A stretch of DNA of 64,000 nucleotides from contig NZ_AMRK01000007.1 of assembly GCF_000299875.1 (NCBI RefSeq), positions 124,001-188,000 of the forward strand, read 5' to 3'. Origin of the DNA: Celeribacter baekdonensis B30. GTDB taxonomy: Bacteria; Pseudomonadota; Alphaproteobacteria; Rhodobacterales; Rhodobacteraceae. Below are positions 56,354 through 64,000 of this stretch, piece by piece. Position numbers and translations under genes: made by a program. The notes under the pieces were generated by a model that worked only from the letters and a program-made list of their open reading frames with translations, ran no database searches and had not been told where the DNA came from. Positions within the stretch are counted from its first letter, which is position 1, and every line of letters begins with the position of its first letter.

Positions 56354-56640
56354 ATGACCATCATCGGTTGCATCGTTGATCCATCCATTGGGCAGGTCAG
56401 CCTTGATGGCGAACAGGTTTATGGCAATCGCTGGCTGCGTGGTGATCTGCGCCGTCTGCGGCTCGACAAGATCGGTTTTATCTTTCAGGCCCACAACCTG
56501 CTGCCCTTCCTGAATGCCACCGATACCGTGGCTTTGGTGTTGCAACTGGCGGGTAAAAGCCGTGTGCAGGAATTGCTGGAGTATCTTGAGATCGGCCCCC
56601 GCGCCCGCGCCATGCCCGCCCTGTTGTCGGGCGCGAGAAC
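56354..56640 (+). pseudogene. Fragment of an ABC exporter ATPase (DevA/LolD/MacB-like)
   Basis: Reads TIIGCIVDPSIGQVSLDGEQVYGNRW and LRLDKIGFIFQAHNLLPFLNATDTVALVLQLAGKS, the region just after Walker A through the Q-loop of MacB/DevA-type ATPases. Walker A itself is absent (the sequence upstream of 56354 is unrelated), the linker before LLEYLEIG is shortened, and the text stops at PALLSG, exactly where the LSGGE signature should continue. A decayed, doubly truncated gene. Confidence 0.65.
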
Positions 56641-56924
56641 GCTCTCGTTATTTCGGACGTCATCGGAATTTGAGATCTTGGGTCGTCTTCATGGACGGGC
56701 TACGCCAAGCCTTTGCGGTAGACGTCCTCGCCGTTGTACGGGGTGAATTCAGAAGGTCAATTTGCGGTGTACCCTCCAAGGGCTGGTATCGGTCCAATGG
56801 AGGATATCGGCCGTCGCCTGCGCCGAGGTCCCGATGACACCATGCATTCGGCTCAAGGATCTTTTCCTTCGAACATTGTTCCAGCGCAAATAAGGCGTCA
56901 CACGGCGCACCTAATGTTAGCGCC
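56641..56924. promoter_or_regulatory. Debris and upstream region of the nos cluster
   Basis: No gene recognised. A TTG-N8-CAA sequence (56876-56889, TTGTTCCAGCGCAA) has the outer bases of an FNR/NnrR-type site and lies 36 nt before the next gene. The match is only to the outer triplets, so it is a weak candidate for anaerobic/N-oxide control. Confidence 0.35.
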
Positions 56925-57320
56925 ATGAGACGTTCCTTGATTCTTTCCTTTGGCGGCCTTATGTTTGGTGGTCTAATGACTGTGTGCCTTGCGCTCGCAA
57001 CGTCGGCGGCTGGATATTTTCAGGTGGCGCATGAAATTGCGCGCGTCGGGCAGACCACATTGGTGATCTGCGGCCAAAACGGTCAGGCCGAGGTGACGCT
57101 TGATCAAAATGGCACCCCAGTTGATCCTGTGGAGAGCACCTGCGGCCATTGTACCCACGGCACTCTGATCTACGGTTTCGATTTGCCGAGCGCCGCTGCA
57201 TTCCCCCGCAAATCTGTTCAAACACAGTTGGTTGCGGGTCTTGCCGCCGAAACAATCCGCTTGATCTCGCGCCAAGCGATAAAAATGCCGCGTGCGCCCC
57301 CTAGCAAGGTCATTTCCTGA
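56925..57320 (+). CDS. Small exported/membrane Cys-rich protein (DUF2946-like)
   Basis: 131 aa. An N-terminal hydrophobic segment (LILSFGGLMFGGLMTVCLALATSAAGYF) acts as signal or anchor. The mature part has CGQNGQAEVTLDQNGTP and STCGHCTHGTLI, a CxxC pair, and ends in a proline-rich MPRAPPSK tail, the general pattern of DUF2946. It is one nucleotide from nosR, so it is the first gene of the nos operon. A role in periplasmic copper handling is inference. It shows the same plan as the small protein at 36551. Confidence 0.65.
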   Translation: MRRSLILSFGGLMFGGLMTVCLALATSAAGYFQVAHEIARVGQTTLVICGQNGQAEVTLDQNGTPVDPVESTCGHCTHGTLIYGFDLPSAAAFPRKSVQTQLVAGLAAETIRLISRQAIKMPRAPPSKVIS

Positions 57321-57321
57321 T

Positions 57322-59556
57322 ATGTTGCCCACACCACGAGACCTAACGATCTTTCGCTTACTGGCTCCGCTGGCCTTGATGCTGCTGGCGAGTCTTTCGG
57401 CCAATCCCGCGCTCTCGCAAACAGCGCCGACTGTGCTTTCACAGTATATATCTCAGATAAATCCCAATGAAATTGTCGAGGGCAGTGACGCCTTTGGTCC
57501 GATTCGTGACGATGTTCCCGTGGCACCTTTGCTACGCCAGGGCGCGGAAATCGGATATGTTTTCATCACTTCGGATTTCGTCGGAACCACGGGCTATTCT
57601 GGAAAACCGATCCATACGATGGTGGCCGTCGATCAAGACGCGCGGGTTCTGGGCGTCGAACTGATCAAGCATTCCGAGCCGATCGTGTTGATCGGCATTC
57701 CTGACAGCAAGATCAAAGCGATGGTGCATGACTATCGCGGCATTGATCTTGTGGCAGAGGCCCAAGCGCGTGGCTCTGCCCATGATCTTAACATTATTTC
57801 GGGCGCGACCGTGACCGTTATGGTGATTGACGACGGTATCATCCGCGCGGGGCTCAAAGTGGCCCGGGCGTTGGGTCTGGGTGGGTTACAGGCGACGACA
57901 TCAGCCGACCACAGTTTTGAGATCGACCCAGACGCCACGGCACCAGACAGCTGGATGGAGATGGAAGGCGATGGCACTGTCAGACGTCTGTCGCTGGACG
58001 TGGGGCAAATCAACGCCGCTTTTGCCGCGATGAACGATCCGCGCACCGCCAAACGGGCTCTGACAGAGCCGACAGAGGCCACTTTTATCGACATGCAAGC
58101 CGCACTGGTCAGCGTGCCCAGCATCGGTAAAGCCATTTTGGGCGACGCGGAAAACAGCAATCTTCAGGGCTGGTTGGAGCCAGGTGAAAACGCCATCGTC
58201 ATTGTCGGCCGTGGCCTATATTCCTTTAAGGGATCGGGCTATGTGCGCGGCGGTATCTTTGACCGGATCGTCCTGATCCAAGACGACGTGACCGTACGTT
58301 TTCGCGATCGTGGTCACCGTCGGATGGGGCTCATTGCGGTCGATGACGCACCAGAGTTTACCGAACGCGATCTGTTCAAAATCCCAGCCGACAGTGGCTT
58401 TGATCCAACGTTGCCGTTCCGCATTCAGCTCTTGGTGCACCGCGATGTTGCGGCCATCGAAAAGGTTTTTACCACGTTTGAACTCAGCTATCAGCTGCCA
58501 TCACAATACCAACGCAAGACCGTATCTGAACAGCCCACACAATCGACGGCCTCGGCATCAGGAGAACAGGTCGAAGCCGCTGCGCAATCCGCACTTTGGA
58601 AGCGGATTTGGGAAGATAAAACCATCGAAATTGCGGGATTGTTGGCGATGCTGGCGGTTCTGACGCTGGTGTTCTTTTTCCAGCAATATGTGACACGCTC
58701 GGCGCGGTTCTATTTCTGGTTCCGGATGTCATTCCTGACTGTCACTCTGGTGTTTCTGGGCTGGTACGCCAATGCGCAGCTTTCAGTCGTAAACCTGATG
58801 GCACTGTTCGGCGCGTTGGTCACGGATTTTAGCTGGCAGGCGTTCCTGTTGGACCCACTGACGTTCATTTTGTGGTTTGCCGTCGCCACAGCGTTGCTGT
58901 TCTGGGGACGTGGTGCTTATTGCGGCTGGCTTTGCCCCTTCGGCGCTTTGCAAGAATTGACCAATCGCATTGGCCGCGCGCTGCACATCCCACAGGTGCA
59001 ACTGCCGTGGGGGCTGCACGAACGCCTCTGGCCGATCAAATACATGATCTTCCTCGGGCTGTTCGGGGTCTCGCTCTACTCCATTGAGCAGGCCGAACAT
59101 TTGGCCGAAATTGAACCGTTCAAGACCGCCATCATTCTGAAATTCATGCGCGCTTGGCCTTTTGTCGCCTATGTCGCGGCCTTGCTGATCGCGGGACTTT
59201 TCGTCGAACGGTTCTTTTGCCGCTATCTGTGCCCGCTGGGCGCGGCGCTGGCCATCCCGGCGCGACTGCGGATGTTTGACTGGCTGAAACGGTATCATGA
59301 ATGCGGCAACCCCTGCCAAACCTGTGCCCATGAATGCCCCGTCGATGCGATCCACCCAACCGGTGAAATCAATCCGAACGAATGCATCAACTGCCTGCAC
59401 TGTCAGGTGTTGTACCAATCCGAAGCAAAATGCCCCGTTGTCATTAAGAAAATGAAACGGCGCGCCAAGGCCAGCTCATCTGATGCGGCTTTGGACGCTC
59501 GAATTGCAAATCATCCCAACGTGAAGAACTCAAGAAAGGAGCTTCAAGATGTCTGA
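57322..59556 (+). CDS. nosR: NosR, regulatory/electron-transfer flavo-iron-sulfur membrane protein
   Basis: 744 aa. Signal peptide in the first 33 residues (ending NPALSQ), a periplasmic FMN-binding domain (about 60-200; the FMN-linked Thr is likely in [11 protein letters not shown] near residue 165), then membrane helices with two polyferredoxin motifs [11 protein letters not shown] (near 534) and [11 protein letters not shown] (near 633). The C-terminal cytoplasmic [4Fe-4S] sites are [13 protein letters not shown] and [18 protein letters not shown]. It supplies electrons and supports NosZ activity. ATG 57322 directly follows the previous stop; the in-frame opening at 57292 overlaps the upstream gene. 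It overlaps nosZ by 8 nt. Confidence 0.93.
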   Translation: MLPTPRDLTIFRLLAPLALMLLASLSANPALSQTAPTVLSQYISQINPNEIVEGSDAFGPIRDDVPVAPLLRQGAEIGYVFITSDFVGTTGYSGKPIHTMVAVDQDARVLGVELIKHSEPIVLIGIPDSKIKAMVHDYRGIDLVAEAQARGSAHDLNIISGATVTVMVIDDGIIRAGLKVARALGLGGLQATTSADHSFEIDPDATAPDSWMEMEGDGTVRRLSLDVGQINAAFAAMNDPRTAKRALTEPTEATFIDMQAALVSVPSIGKAILGDAENSNLQGWLEPGENAIVIVGRGLYSFKGSGYVRGGIFDRIVLIQDDVTVRFRDRGHRRMGLIAVDDAPEFTERDLFKIPADSGFDPTLPFRIQLLVHRDVAAIEKVFTTFELSYQLPSQYQRKTVSEQPTQSTASASGEQVEAAAQSALWKRIWEDKTIEIAGLLAMLAVLTLVFFFQQYVTRSARFYFWFRMSFLTVTLVFLGWYANAQLSVVNLMALFGALVTDFSWQAFLLDPLTFILWFAVATALLFWGRGAYCGWLCPFGALQELTNRIGRALHIPQVQLPWGLHERLWPIKYMIFLGLFGVSLYSIEQAEHLAEIEPFKTAIILKFMRAWPFVAYVAALLIAGLFVERFFCRYLCPLGAALAIPARLRMFDWLKRYHECGNPCQTCAHECPVDAIHPTGEINPNECINCLHCQVLYQSEAKCPVVIKKMKRRAKASSSDAALDARIANHPNVKNSRKELQDV

Positions 59557-61489
59557 TGTGGACAAAAAAGGCCTAAGTCGGCGCGGGTTTATAGGGGCCT
59601 CGGCCACCGGTGCTGCACTTTTGGGCGGCACGAGTGGCAGGCTGGGCTTGTTGGCAGGTGGTGCTGTCGCGGCGACAGCGGCAGGCACCGGCGCAGCGAT
59701 GGCACAGGCCAGCGATCACCTGAGCCCGGTGCCGGGTGAGTTGGACGATTACTATGGCTTCTGGTCCTCGGGCCAAACCGGCGAATTGCGTATCCTTGGC
59801 TTCCCGTCCATGCGCGAATTGATGCGGGTGCCCGTGTTCAACCGCTGCTCCGCGACAGGGTGGGGCCAGACCAACGAAAGCCTCAAGATCCTGACCCAAG
59901 ACATGATGCCCCAGACCAAGGAATATCTGGCGGCGCAGGGCAAAAAGGTCCACGACAACGGCGATTTGCACCACCCGCACATGTCCTTCACCGATGGCAC
60001 CTATGATGGCCGTTTTATTTTCGTGAACGACAAGGCCAACACCCGTGTGGCCCGCGTACGTTGTGATGTGATGAAATGCGACAAGATCGTCGACATCCCC
60101 AATGCCAAGGCGATCCACGGCCTGCGTCCACAGAAATTCCCGCGGACCGGTTATGTGTTTGCCAATGGTGAAGACGAAACGCCAATGGTGAATGACGGGT
60201 CTGTACTGGATGAACCGGAAAAATATGTAAACTTTTTCACTGCGCTTGACGGCGACACGATGGAAATCGCGTGGCAAGTGATGGTGTCGGGCAACCTCGA
60301 CAACACCGATTGCGACTATCAGGGTAAATATGCCTTTTCGACCTCGTATAACTCGGAAATGGGCATGACCCTACCGGAGATGATGGAAGCCGAACGCGAC
60401 CACGCGGTGGTGTTCAATCTCGCGGAGATCGAAGCAGGTATCGCGGCAGGTGATTACATCGAGCTGAACGGCGTCAAGGTGATTGACGGACGTAAAGGCC
60501 AAAACAAGAAATACACCCGGTACATTCCGGTGCCCAACAGCCCGCATGGGATCAACACGGCACCAGACATGAAGCACGTAGTGATTGCGGGCAAGCTATC
60601 GCCGACCTGCACGGTGCTGGATGTGACCAAGCTGGACGCGCTGTTCGAGGAAGATGCCGATCCGCGCTCGGCTGTGGTGGCTGAGCCGGAGTTGGGTCTG
60701 GGTCCACTTCACACCGCATTTGATGGCAAAGGGTTTGCCTATACGACGCTGTTCCTCGACAGCCAGATCGTAAAGTGGGACATTGCCAAGGCCGTCGAGG
60801 CCTACGCTGGCGCAGATGTCGATCCCATCGTCTCGAAGGTCGATGTGCATTATCAACCCGGTCACAACCATACCACCATGGGTGAAACCAAGGAAGCAGA
60901 TGGCAACTGGTTGATTTCACTTAATAAGTTCTCCAAGGACCGGTTCATCAACGTTGGCCCGTTGAAGCCCGAAAACGAGCAGATCATCGACATTTCGACC
61001 GATGACATGAAGGTGGTACATGACGGGCCAACCTTTGCGGAACCGCATGATGTGATCCTTGTGCGCCGTGATATCGTCAACCCGGTGGATGTTTGGGATC
61101 GCCATGATCCAATGTGGGCTGACGCCCGCGCACAGGCTGAAATCGATGGCATCGACATTGATGACTGGCAAGACACGGTCATCCGCGATGGCAATAAGGT
61201 TCGGGTGTGGATGTCCAGCCAAGCACCAGAGTTCAGCCTGTCGAGCTTTACCGTCAAGGAGGGAGACGAGGTGACCGTCTATGTCACCAACCTCGATGAC
61301 ATCGACGATCTGACTCACGGCTTCACTTTGGGCAATCACGGCGTTGCGATGGAAATCGGGCCGCAGGCGACCGCGTCGGTCACCTTTATCGCCGCAAAAC
61401 CCGGCGTGTACTGGTACTATTGCCAGTGGTTCTGCCATGCGCTGCACATGGAAATGCGCGGCCGTATGCTTGTGGAGCCGAAAGCCTGA
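59549..61489 (+). CDS. nosZ: Nitrous oxide reductase (Tat-exported, clade I type)
   Basis: 646 aa. N-terminal twin-arginine signal [18 protein letters not shown] followed by a hydrophobic stretch to about residue 50, which marks a Tat-dependent (clade I) NosZ. The beta-propeller for CuZ carries His-rich motifs such as [20 protein letters not shown] near 135 and [17 protein letters not shown] near 440. The C-terminal cupredoxin domain has the CuA ligands in [16 protein letters not shown] near residue 625. Reduces N2O to N2 in the periplasm. Preceded by AAAGGAGC within nosR. Confidence 0.97.
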   Translation: MSDVDKKGLSRRGFIGASATGAALLGGTSGRLGLLAGGAVAATAAGTGAAMAQASDHLSPVPGELDDYYGFWSSGQTGELRILGFPSMRELMRVPVFNRCSATGWGQTNESLKILTQDMMPQTKEYLAAQGKKVHDNGDLHHPHMSFTDGTYDGRFIFVNDKANTRVARVRCDVMKCDKIVDIPNAKAIHGLRPQKFPRTGYVFANGEDETPMVNDGSVLDEPEKYVNFFTALDGDTMEIAWQVMVSGNLDNTDCDYQGKYAFSTSYNSEMGMTLPEMMEAERDHAVVFNLAEIEAGIAAGDYIELNGVKVIDGRKGQNKKYTRYIPVPNSPHGINTAPDMKHVVIAGKLSPTCTVLDVTKLDALFEEDADPRSAVVAEPELGLGPLHTAFDGKGFAYTTLFLDSQIVKWDIAKAVEAYAGADVDPIVSKVDVHYQPGHNHTTMGETKEADGNWLISLNKFSKDRFINVGPLKPENEQIIDISTDDMKVVHDGPTFAEPHDVILVRRDIVNPVDVWDRHDPMWADARAQAEIDGIDIDDWQDTVIRDGNKVRVWMSSQAPEFSLSSFTVKEGDEVTVYVTNLDDIDDLTHGFTLGNHGVAMEIGPQATASVTFIAAKPGVYWYYCQWFCHALHMEMRGRMLVEPKA

Positions 61490-62817
61490 TGACACGTCTC
61501 GTCCCTCTTGCCTTTGTGTTGATCTTTGCCGCCTTGCCTGCTTTGGCGGACCGGATTGATGTGCAACCCGGTGACGGTGCGCTAGCGCGCGCGTTGTGGG
61601 CGGCACGCGCGGGGGACGAGATCGTTCTCGCATCGGGCCACTATGCGGGCCCGGTGCATATTGAAATCCCACTGACATTGACTGGCACGACAGGGGCTAT
61701 CATCGACGCAGGCGGGGTCGGATCTGTCGTTACGGTTGACGCCCCCGATGTAACCATTCAATCGCTGACGCTGATCAATTCAGGCCGCGTACATGAGCCG
61801 GGAGATGCCGGGGTCAAGCTGACCCAAAAGGCACGCGGTGCGCAGGTGTTGAACAACGATCTCAAGGGCAATTTGATTGGTGTCGATATTCATGGTGCCC
61901 GTGATGCGCTGGTCCAAGACAACCGGATCGAGGGCCTGCAACTCTCGCGTATGAATGATCGTGGAAACGGTGTCTATGTCTGGAATGCACCGGGATCGAT
62001 CGTCAAAGACAACGACATTCGCTATGGCCGTGATGGGATATTTTCCAACGTGTCCAAACACAACATCTATCGCGGCAATCTGTTTCGAGACCTGCGCTTT
62101 GCTGTGCATTACATGTATACCAATGACAGCGAAATCTCGGGCAATGTCAGTATCGGCAACCATCTTGGGTTTGCCATGATGTATTCCGACCGGATCGTGG
62201 CGCGTGACAATATCTCGATCAACGACCGCGATTATGGCGTGATGCTGAACTATACCAACAAGTCCGATGTTTTTGCCAATCAGGTAAGCGGCGGCGCGGA
62301 AAAATGCGCTTTTGTCTATAATTCACACAACAACCTGCTGGCTGAAAACAGCTTTAATGGCTGCGATATCGGGATTCATTTCACCGCCGGGTCTGAGCGC
62401 AACACCGTCACGGGCAATGCTTTTATCGGCAACCACACACAGGTCAAATATGTTGGCGCAAGTGATGTCGAGTGGAGCTTTGAGGGGCGTGGGAATTTCT
62501 GGTCGGATCATCCGTCGTTCGACCTGAACGGAGATGATCGCGCCGACAGCACCTATCGCCCCAACGATGTGATGGACCACATCCTGTGGTCTCAACCCGC
62601 CGCCAAGCTGCTGATCGGGTCGCCAGCGGTTCAGCTCGTCCGTTGGAGCCAAGAACAGTTCCCCGCGACCGCGATCGGGGGCGTGATCGACAGTCACCCG
62701 CTGATTGTGGCACCCAAGCTGACGATACCACAGAACCTATTGTTACTCGCCCAATCGACACCACATTGGGCAACCGGAGCAAGCCATGACGATGCTACAG
62801 ATTTCCAACCTGACTAA
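61489..62817 (+). CDS. nosD: NosD, periplasmic copper-site maturation protein
   Basis: 442 aa from ATG 61489, which overlaps the nosZ stop (TGATG). Sec signal peptide [20 protein letters not shown]. The rest is a right-handed beta-helix of CASH repeats (for example NDLKGNLIGVDIHGARDALVQDN, DISINDRDYGVMLNYTNKSDVFANQ-type units) as in NosD. It works with NosF and NosY to build the CuZ sulfide-copper centre. It overlaps nosF by 32 nt. Confidence 0.93.
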   Translation: MTRLVPLAFVLIFAALPALADRIDVQPGDGALARALWAARAGDEIVLASGHYAGPVHIEIPLTLTGTTGAIIDAGGVGSVVTVDAPDVTIQSLTLINSGRVHEPGDAGVKLTQKARGAQVLNNDLKGNLIGVDIHGARDALVQDNRIEGLQLSRMNDRGNGVYVWNAPGSIVKDNDIRYGRDGIFSNVSKHNIYRGNLFRDLRFAVHYMYTNDSEISGNVSIGNHLGFAMMYSDRIVARDNISINDRDYGVMLNYTNKSDVFANQVSGGAEKCAFVYNSHNNLLAENSFNGCDIGIHFTAGSERNTVTGNAFIGNHTQVKYVGASDVEWSFEGRGNFWSDHPSFDLNGDDRADSTYRPNDVMDHILWSQPAAKLLIGSPAVQLVRWSQEQFPATAIGGVIDSHPLIVAPKLTIPQNLLLLAQSTPHWATGASHDDATDFQPD

Positions 62818-63676
62818 GCGCTACGGCGGCCAGGCCGCATTGGACAACGTGGATTTATCCATCGCGCCGGGCGAACGCGTGGCCTTACTGGGCCACAATG
62901 GCGCAGGCAAATCGACGTTGATGAAAATGGTGTTGGGCCTGCTGCCACCGTCCTCTGGCACCCTCACGATCGCGGGCTACGCACCGGGGTCGCGCAGTGC
63001 GCGTGATCTGACCGCTTATCTGCCAGAAAACATCGCCTTTCATCCCGCGCTGACAGGACGTGAACAAATCCACCACTTTCTGCGGCTGCGCGGCCGTTCG
63101 GCACAAGAAGCGGACGGATTGCTAGCCAAGGTCGGGCTGGCTGATGCAGCCCGGCGGCGGATCGGGACATATTCAAAAGGCATGCGACAACGTGTTGGCC
63201 TCGCGCAGGCGTTAATCGGCAGTCCTGCGCTGATGGTGCTGGACGAACCGACAACGGGGCTTGATCCCGTGTCGCGCCGGGAATTTTATGCCTTGCTCGA
63301 TGAATTGGCCTCGCGCGGTACGGCAATATTGATGTCGTCCCATGCGCTGTCCGAGGTGGAGGTCCGCACCGACCGCATCGCGATCTTGTCCAAGGGCCGC
63401 AAGGTCGCCGACGGATCGCTCAGCAAGCTGCGCAGCGGCGCAGACCTGCCTTTGACTGTACATATACACCCCCGACAAGGATGTTCACCGCAGATCGTCA
63501 GCGTCTTTCCAGAGGCGCGACACGCGGGCGAGATCTTGATAGTGGACTGCATGCAGGCCGACAAGCTGGGTATTCTGGCCCGGATCGCGGCCTTGGGCGA
63601 TATGATACAGGATTTCGACATTCTGCCGCCAAGTCTTGACGACATCTATGTTCAAATCAGCAGGAGCGCTGCGTGA
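62786..63676 (+). CDS. nosF: NosF, ABC transporter ATPase
   Basis: 296 aa. Walker A LLGHNGAGKSTLMKM near residue 35, signature YSKGMRQRVGLAQAL near 128, Walker B LMVLDEPTTGLDP near 152, H-loop SSHALSE near 186. Pairs with NosY and is thought to move a sulfur compound for CuZ assembly. Start ATG 62786; ATG 62792 is two codons downstream. Confidence 0.93.
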   Translation: MTMLQISNLTKRYGGQAALDNVDLSIAPGERVALLGHNGAGKSTLMKMVLGLLPPSSGTLTIAGYAPGSRSARDLTAYLPENIAFHPALTGREQIHHFLRLRGRSAQEADGLLAKVGLADAARRRIGTYSKGMRQRVGLAQALIGSPALMVLDEPTTGLDPVSRREFYALLDELASRGTAILMSSHALSEVEVRTDRIAILSKGRKVADGSLSKLRSGADLPLTVHIHPRQGCSPQIVSVFPEARHAGEILIVDCMQADKLGILARIAALGDMIQDFDILPPSLDDIYVQISRSAA

Positions 63677-64000
63677 TGTTGTTGCGCGTGCTTTCCACCT
63701 TCCAAATTGAATTTGCCATTGCCCTGCGCAATCGCTGGCTCAGCATCGCGGTTGTCTTGATGGTGTTGTTTTCTCTGGTTTTGGCCATTGCCGGAGCGGC
63801 CCCAACTGGCGCGGTGGGGGCCGATCGCTTGTCCGTCACCGTTGCCAGCCTGACGTCTTTGTCGGTTTATTTGGTGCCGTTGATGGCGTTGGTCATCTCA
63901 TTCGACGCCATCGCCGGAGAGATCGAGCGGGGGACGCTGCCGTTGTATCTGGCCTATCCGGTCAGCCGGGGCGAATTGCTGGTCGGCAAGCTGTCTGCGC
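63676..64000 (+). CDS. nosY: NosY, ABC transporter permease, 3' end cut by window edge
   Basis: First 108 residues are visible: one helix at about 20-40 (IAVVLMVLFSLVLAIAGAA), a second at 57-75, then DAIAGEIERGTLPLYLAYPVSRGELLVGK, the typical segment of ABC-2 type NosY permeases. ATG 63676 overlaps the nosF stop (TGATG); GTG 63673 is possible. Forms the NosFY transporter. nosL and other genes probably follow outside the window. Confidence 0.9.
   Translation, partial: MLLRVLSTFQIEFAIALRNRWLSIAVVLMVLFSLVLAIAGAAPTGAVGADRLSVTVASLTSLSVYLVPLMALVISFDAIAGEIERGTLPLYLAYPVSRGELLVGKLSA

Noticed and set aside
1-64000. CRISPR arrays, tRNA or rRNA genes, prophage genes
   Set aside because: No regular spaced repeats, no tRNA-like cloverleaf or rRNA segment, and no phage structural or integrase gene was recognised by eye. 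A tRNAscan or covariance-model run would be decisive.

Overview
The window looks like a GC-rich alphaproteobacterium of the Rhodobacteraceae (Roseobacter group). I infer this from gene content (BCCT carriers, heterotetrameric sarcosine oxidase, DMGDH-type flavoprotein, form I RuBisCO with cbbQO, clade I-type nos genes) and from protein style; no rRNA or tRNA was seen to confirm it. Genes are tightly packed, with many ATGA/GTGA overlaps.

Layout. 1-2067: three small enzymes (a metallo-beta-lactamase-fold hydrolase cut by the left edge, a histidine phosphatase, a HAD phosphatase). 2040-3660: gene debris (an AlbA_2-domain fragment and an IS3-family transposase relic), then a stretch without a gene. 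3661-33075: a nearly complete glycine betaine catabolism and one-carbon cluster. It holds gbcAB, a BCCT carrier, a folB paralogue, soxBDAG-glyA, sdaA, fdhA (minus strand), a Pot-type ABC transporter (minus), a GbdR-like regulator (minus), etfBA-purU-folD, a DMGDH-type flavoenzyme, a second BCCT carrier and a UspA protein (both minus).

33076-42008 is a patchwork that separates the two large metabolic blocks. It contains an IS6-like transposase relic, an AraC regulator facing a broken SDR gene, an alpha/beta hydrolase, a copper module (cytochrome c, small Cys-rich protein, cueR, and copA behind a CueR-type promoter), an iorA-like relic and a second, fully decayed SDR/AraC pair. 42009-56185 is a Calvin-Benson-Bassham region in two halves, each headed by its own divergent cbbR: cbbLSQO (form IA-like RuBisCO) and cbbF-P-T-G-A-E. 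The second half carries two fossils: the C-terminal tail of a pgk gene between cbbG and cbbA, and a tpiA gene with a large in-frame internal deletion between cbbA and cbbE. 56186-56924 is more debris (a DevA/LolD-like ABC ATPase fragment). 56925-64000 is a nitrous oxide reductase cluster (small Cys protein, nosR, nosZ, nosD, nosF, nosY) that runs off the right edge.

How it fits together (inference). Betaine is imported and demethylated stepwise. GbcAB yields formaldehyde and dimethylglycine. DMGDH (probably feeding EtfAB) and SoxBDAG yield methylene-THF and glycine. GlyA and SdaA convert glycine plus a C1 unit to serine and then pyruvate. FolD/PurU and FdhA drain C1 units to formate. The CBB and nos blocks would add CO2 fixation and N2O respiration. 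CopA/CueR handle copper, the metal of NosZ. I found no clearly new multi-gene system. The most unusual observations are the two fossils in the cbb operon, the two parallel decaying AraC/SDR pairs (one with a frameshifting 7-nt triplication), the folB paralogue in the betaine cluster, and a candidate direct-repeat operator shared by gbdR and its neighbours.
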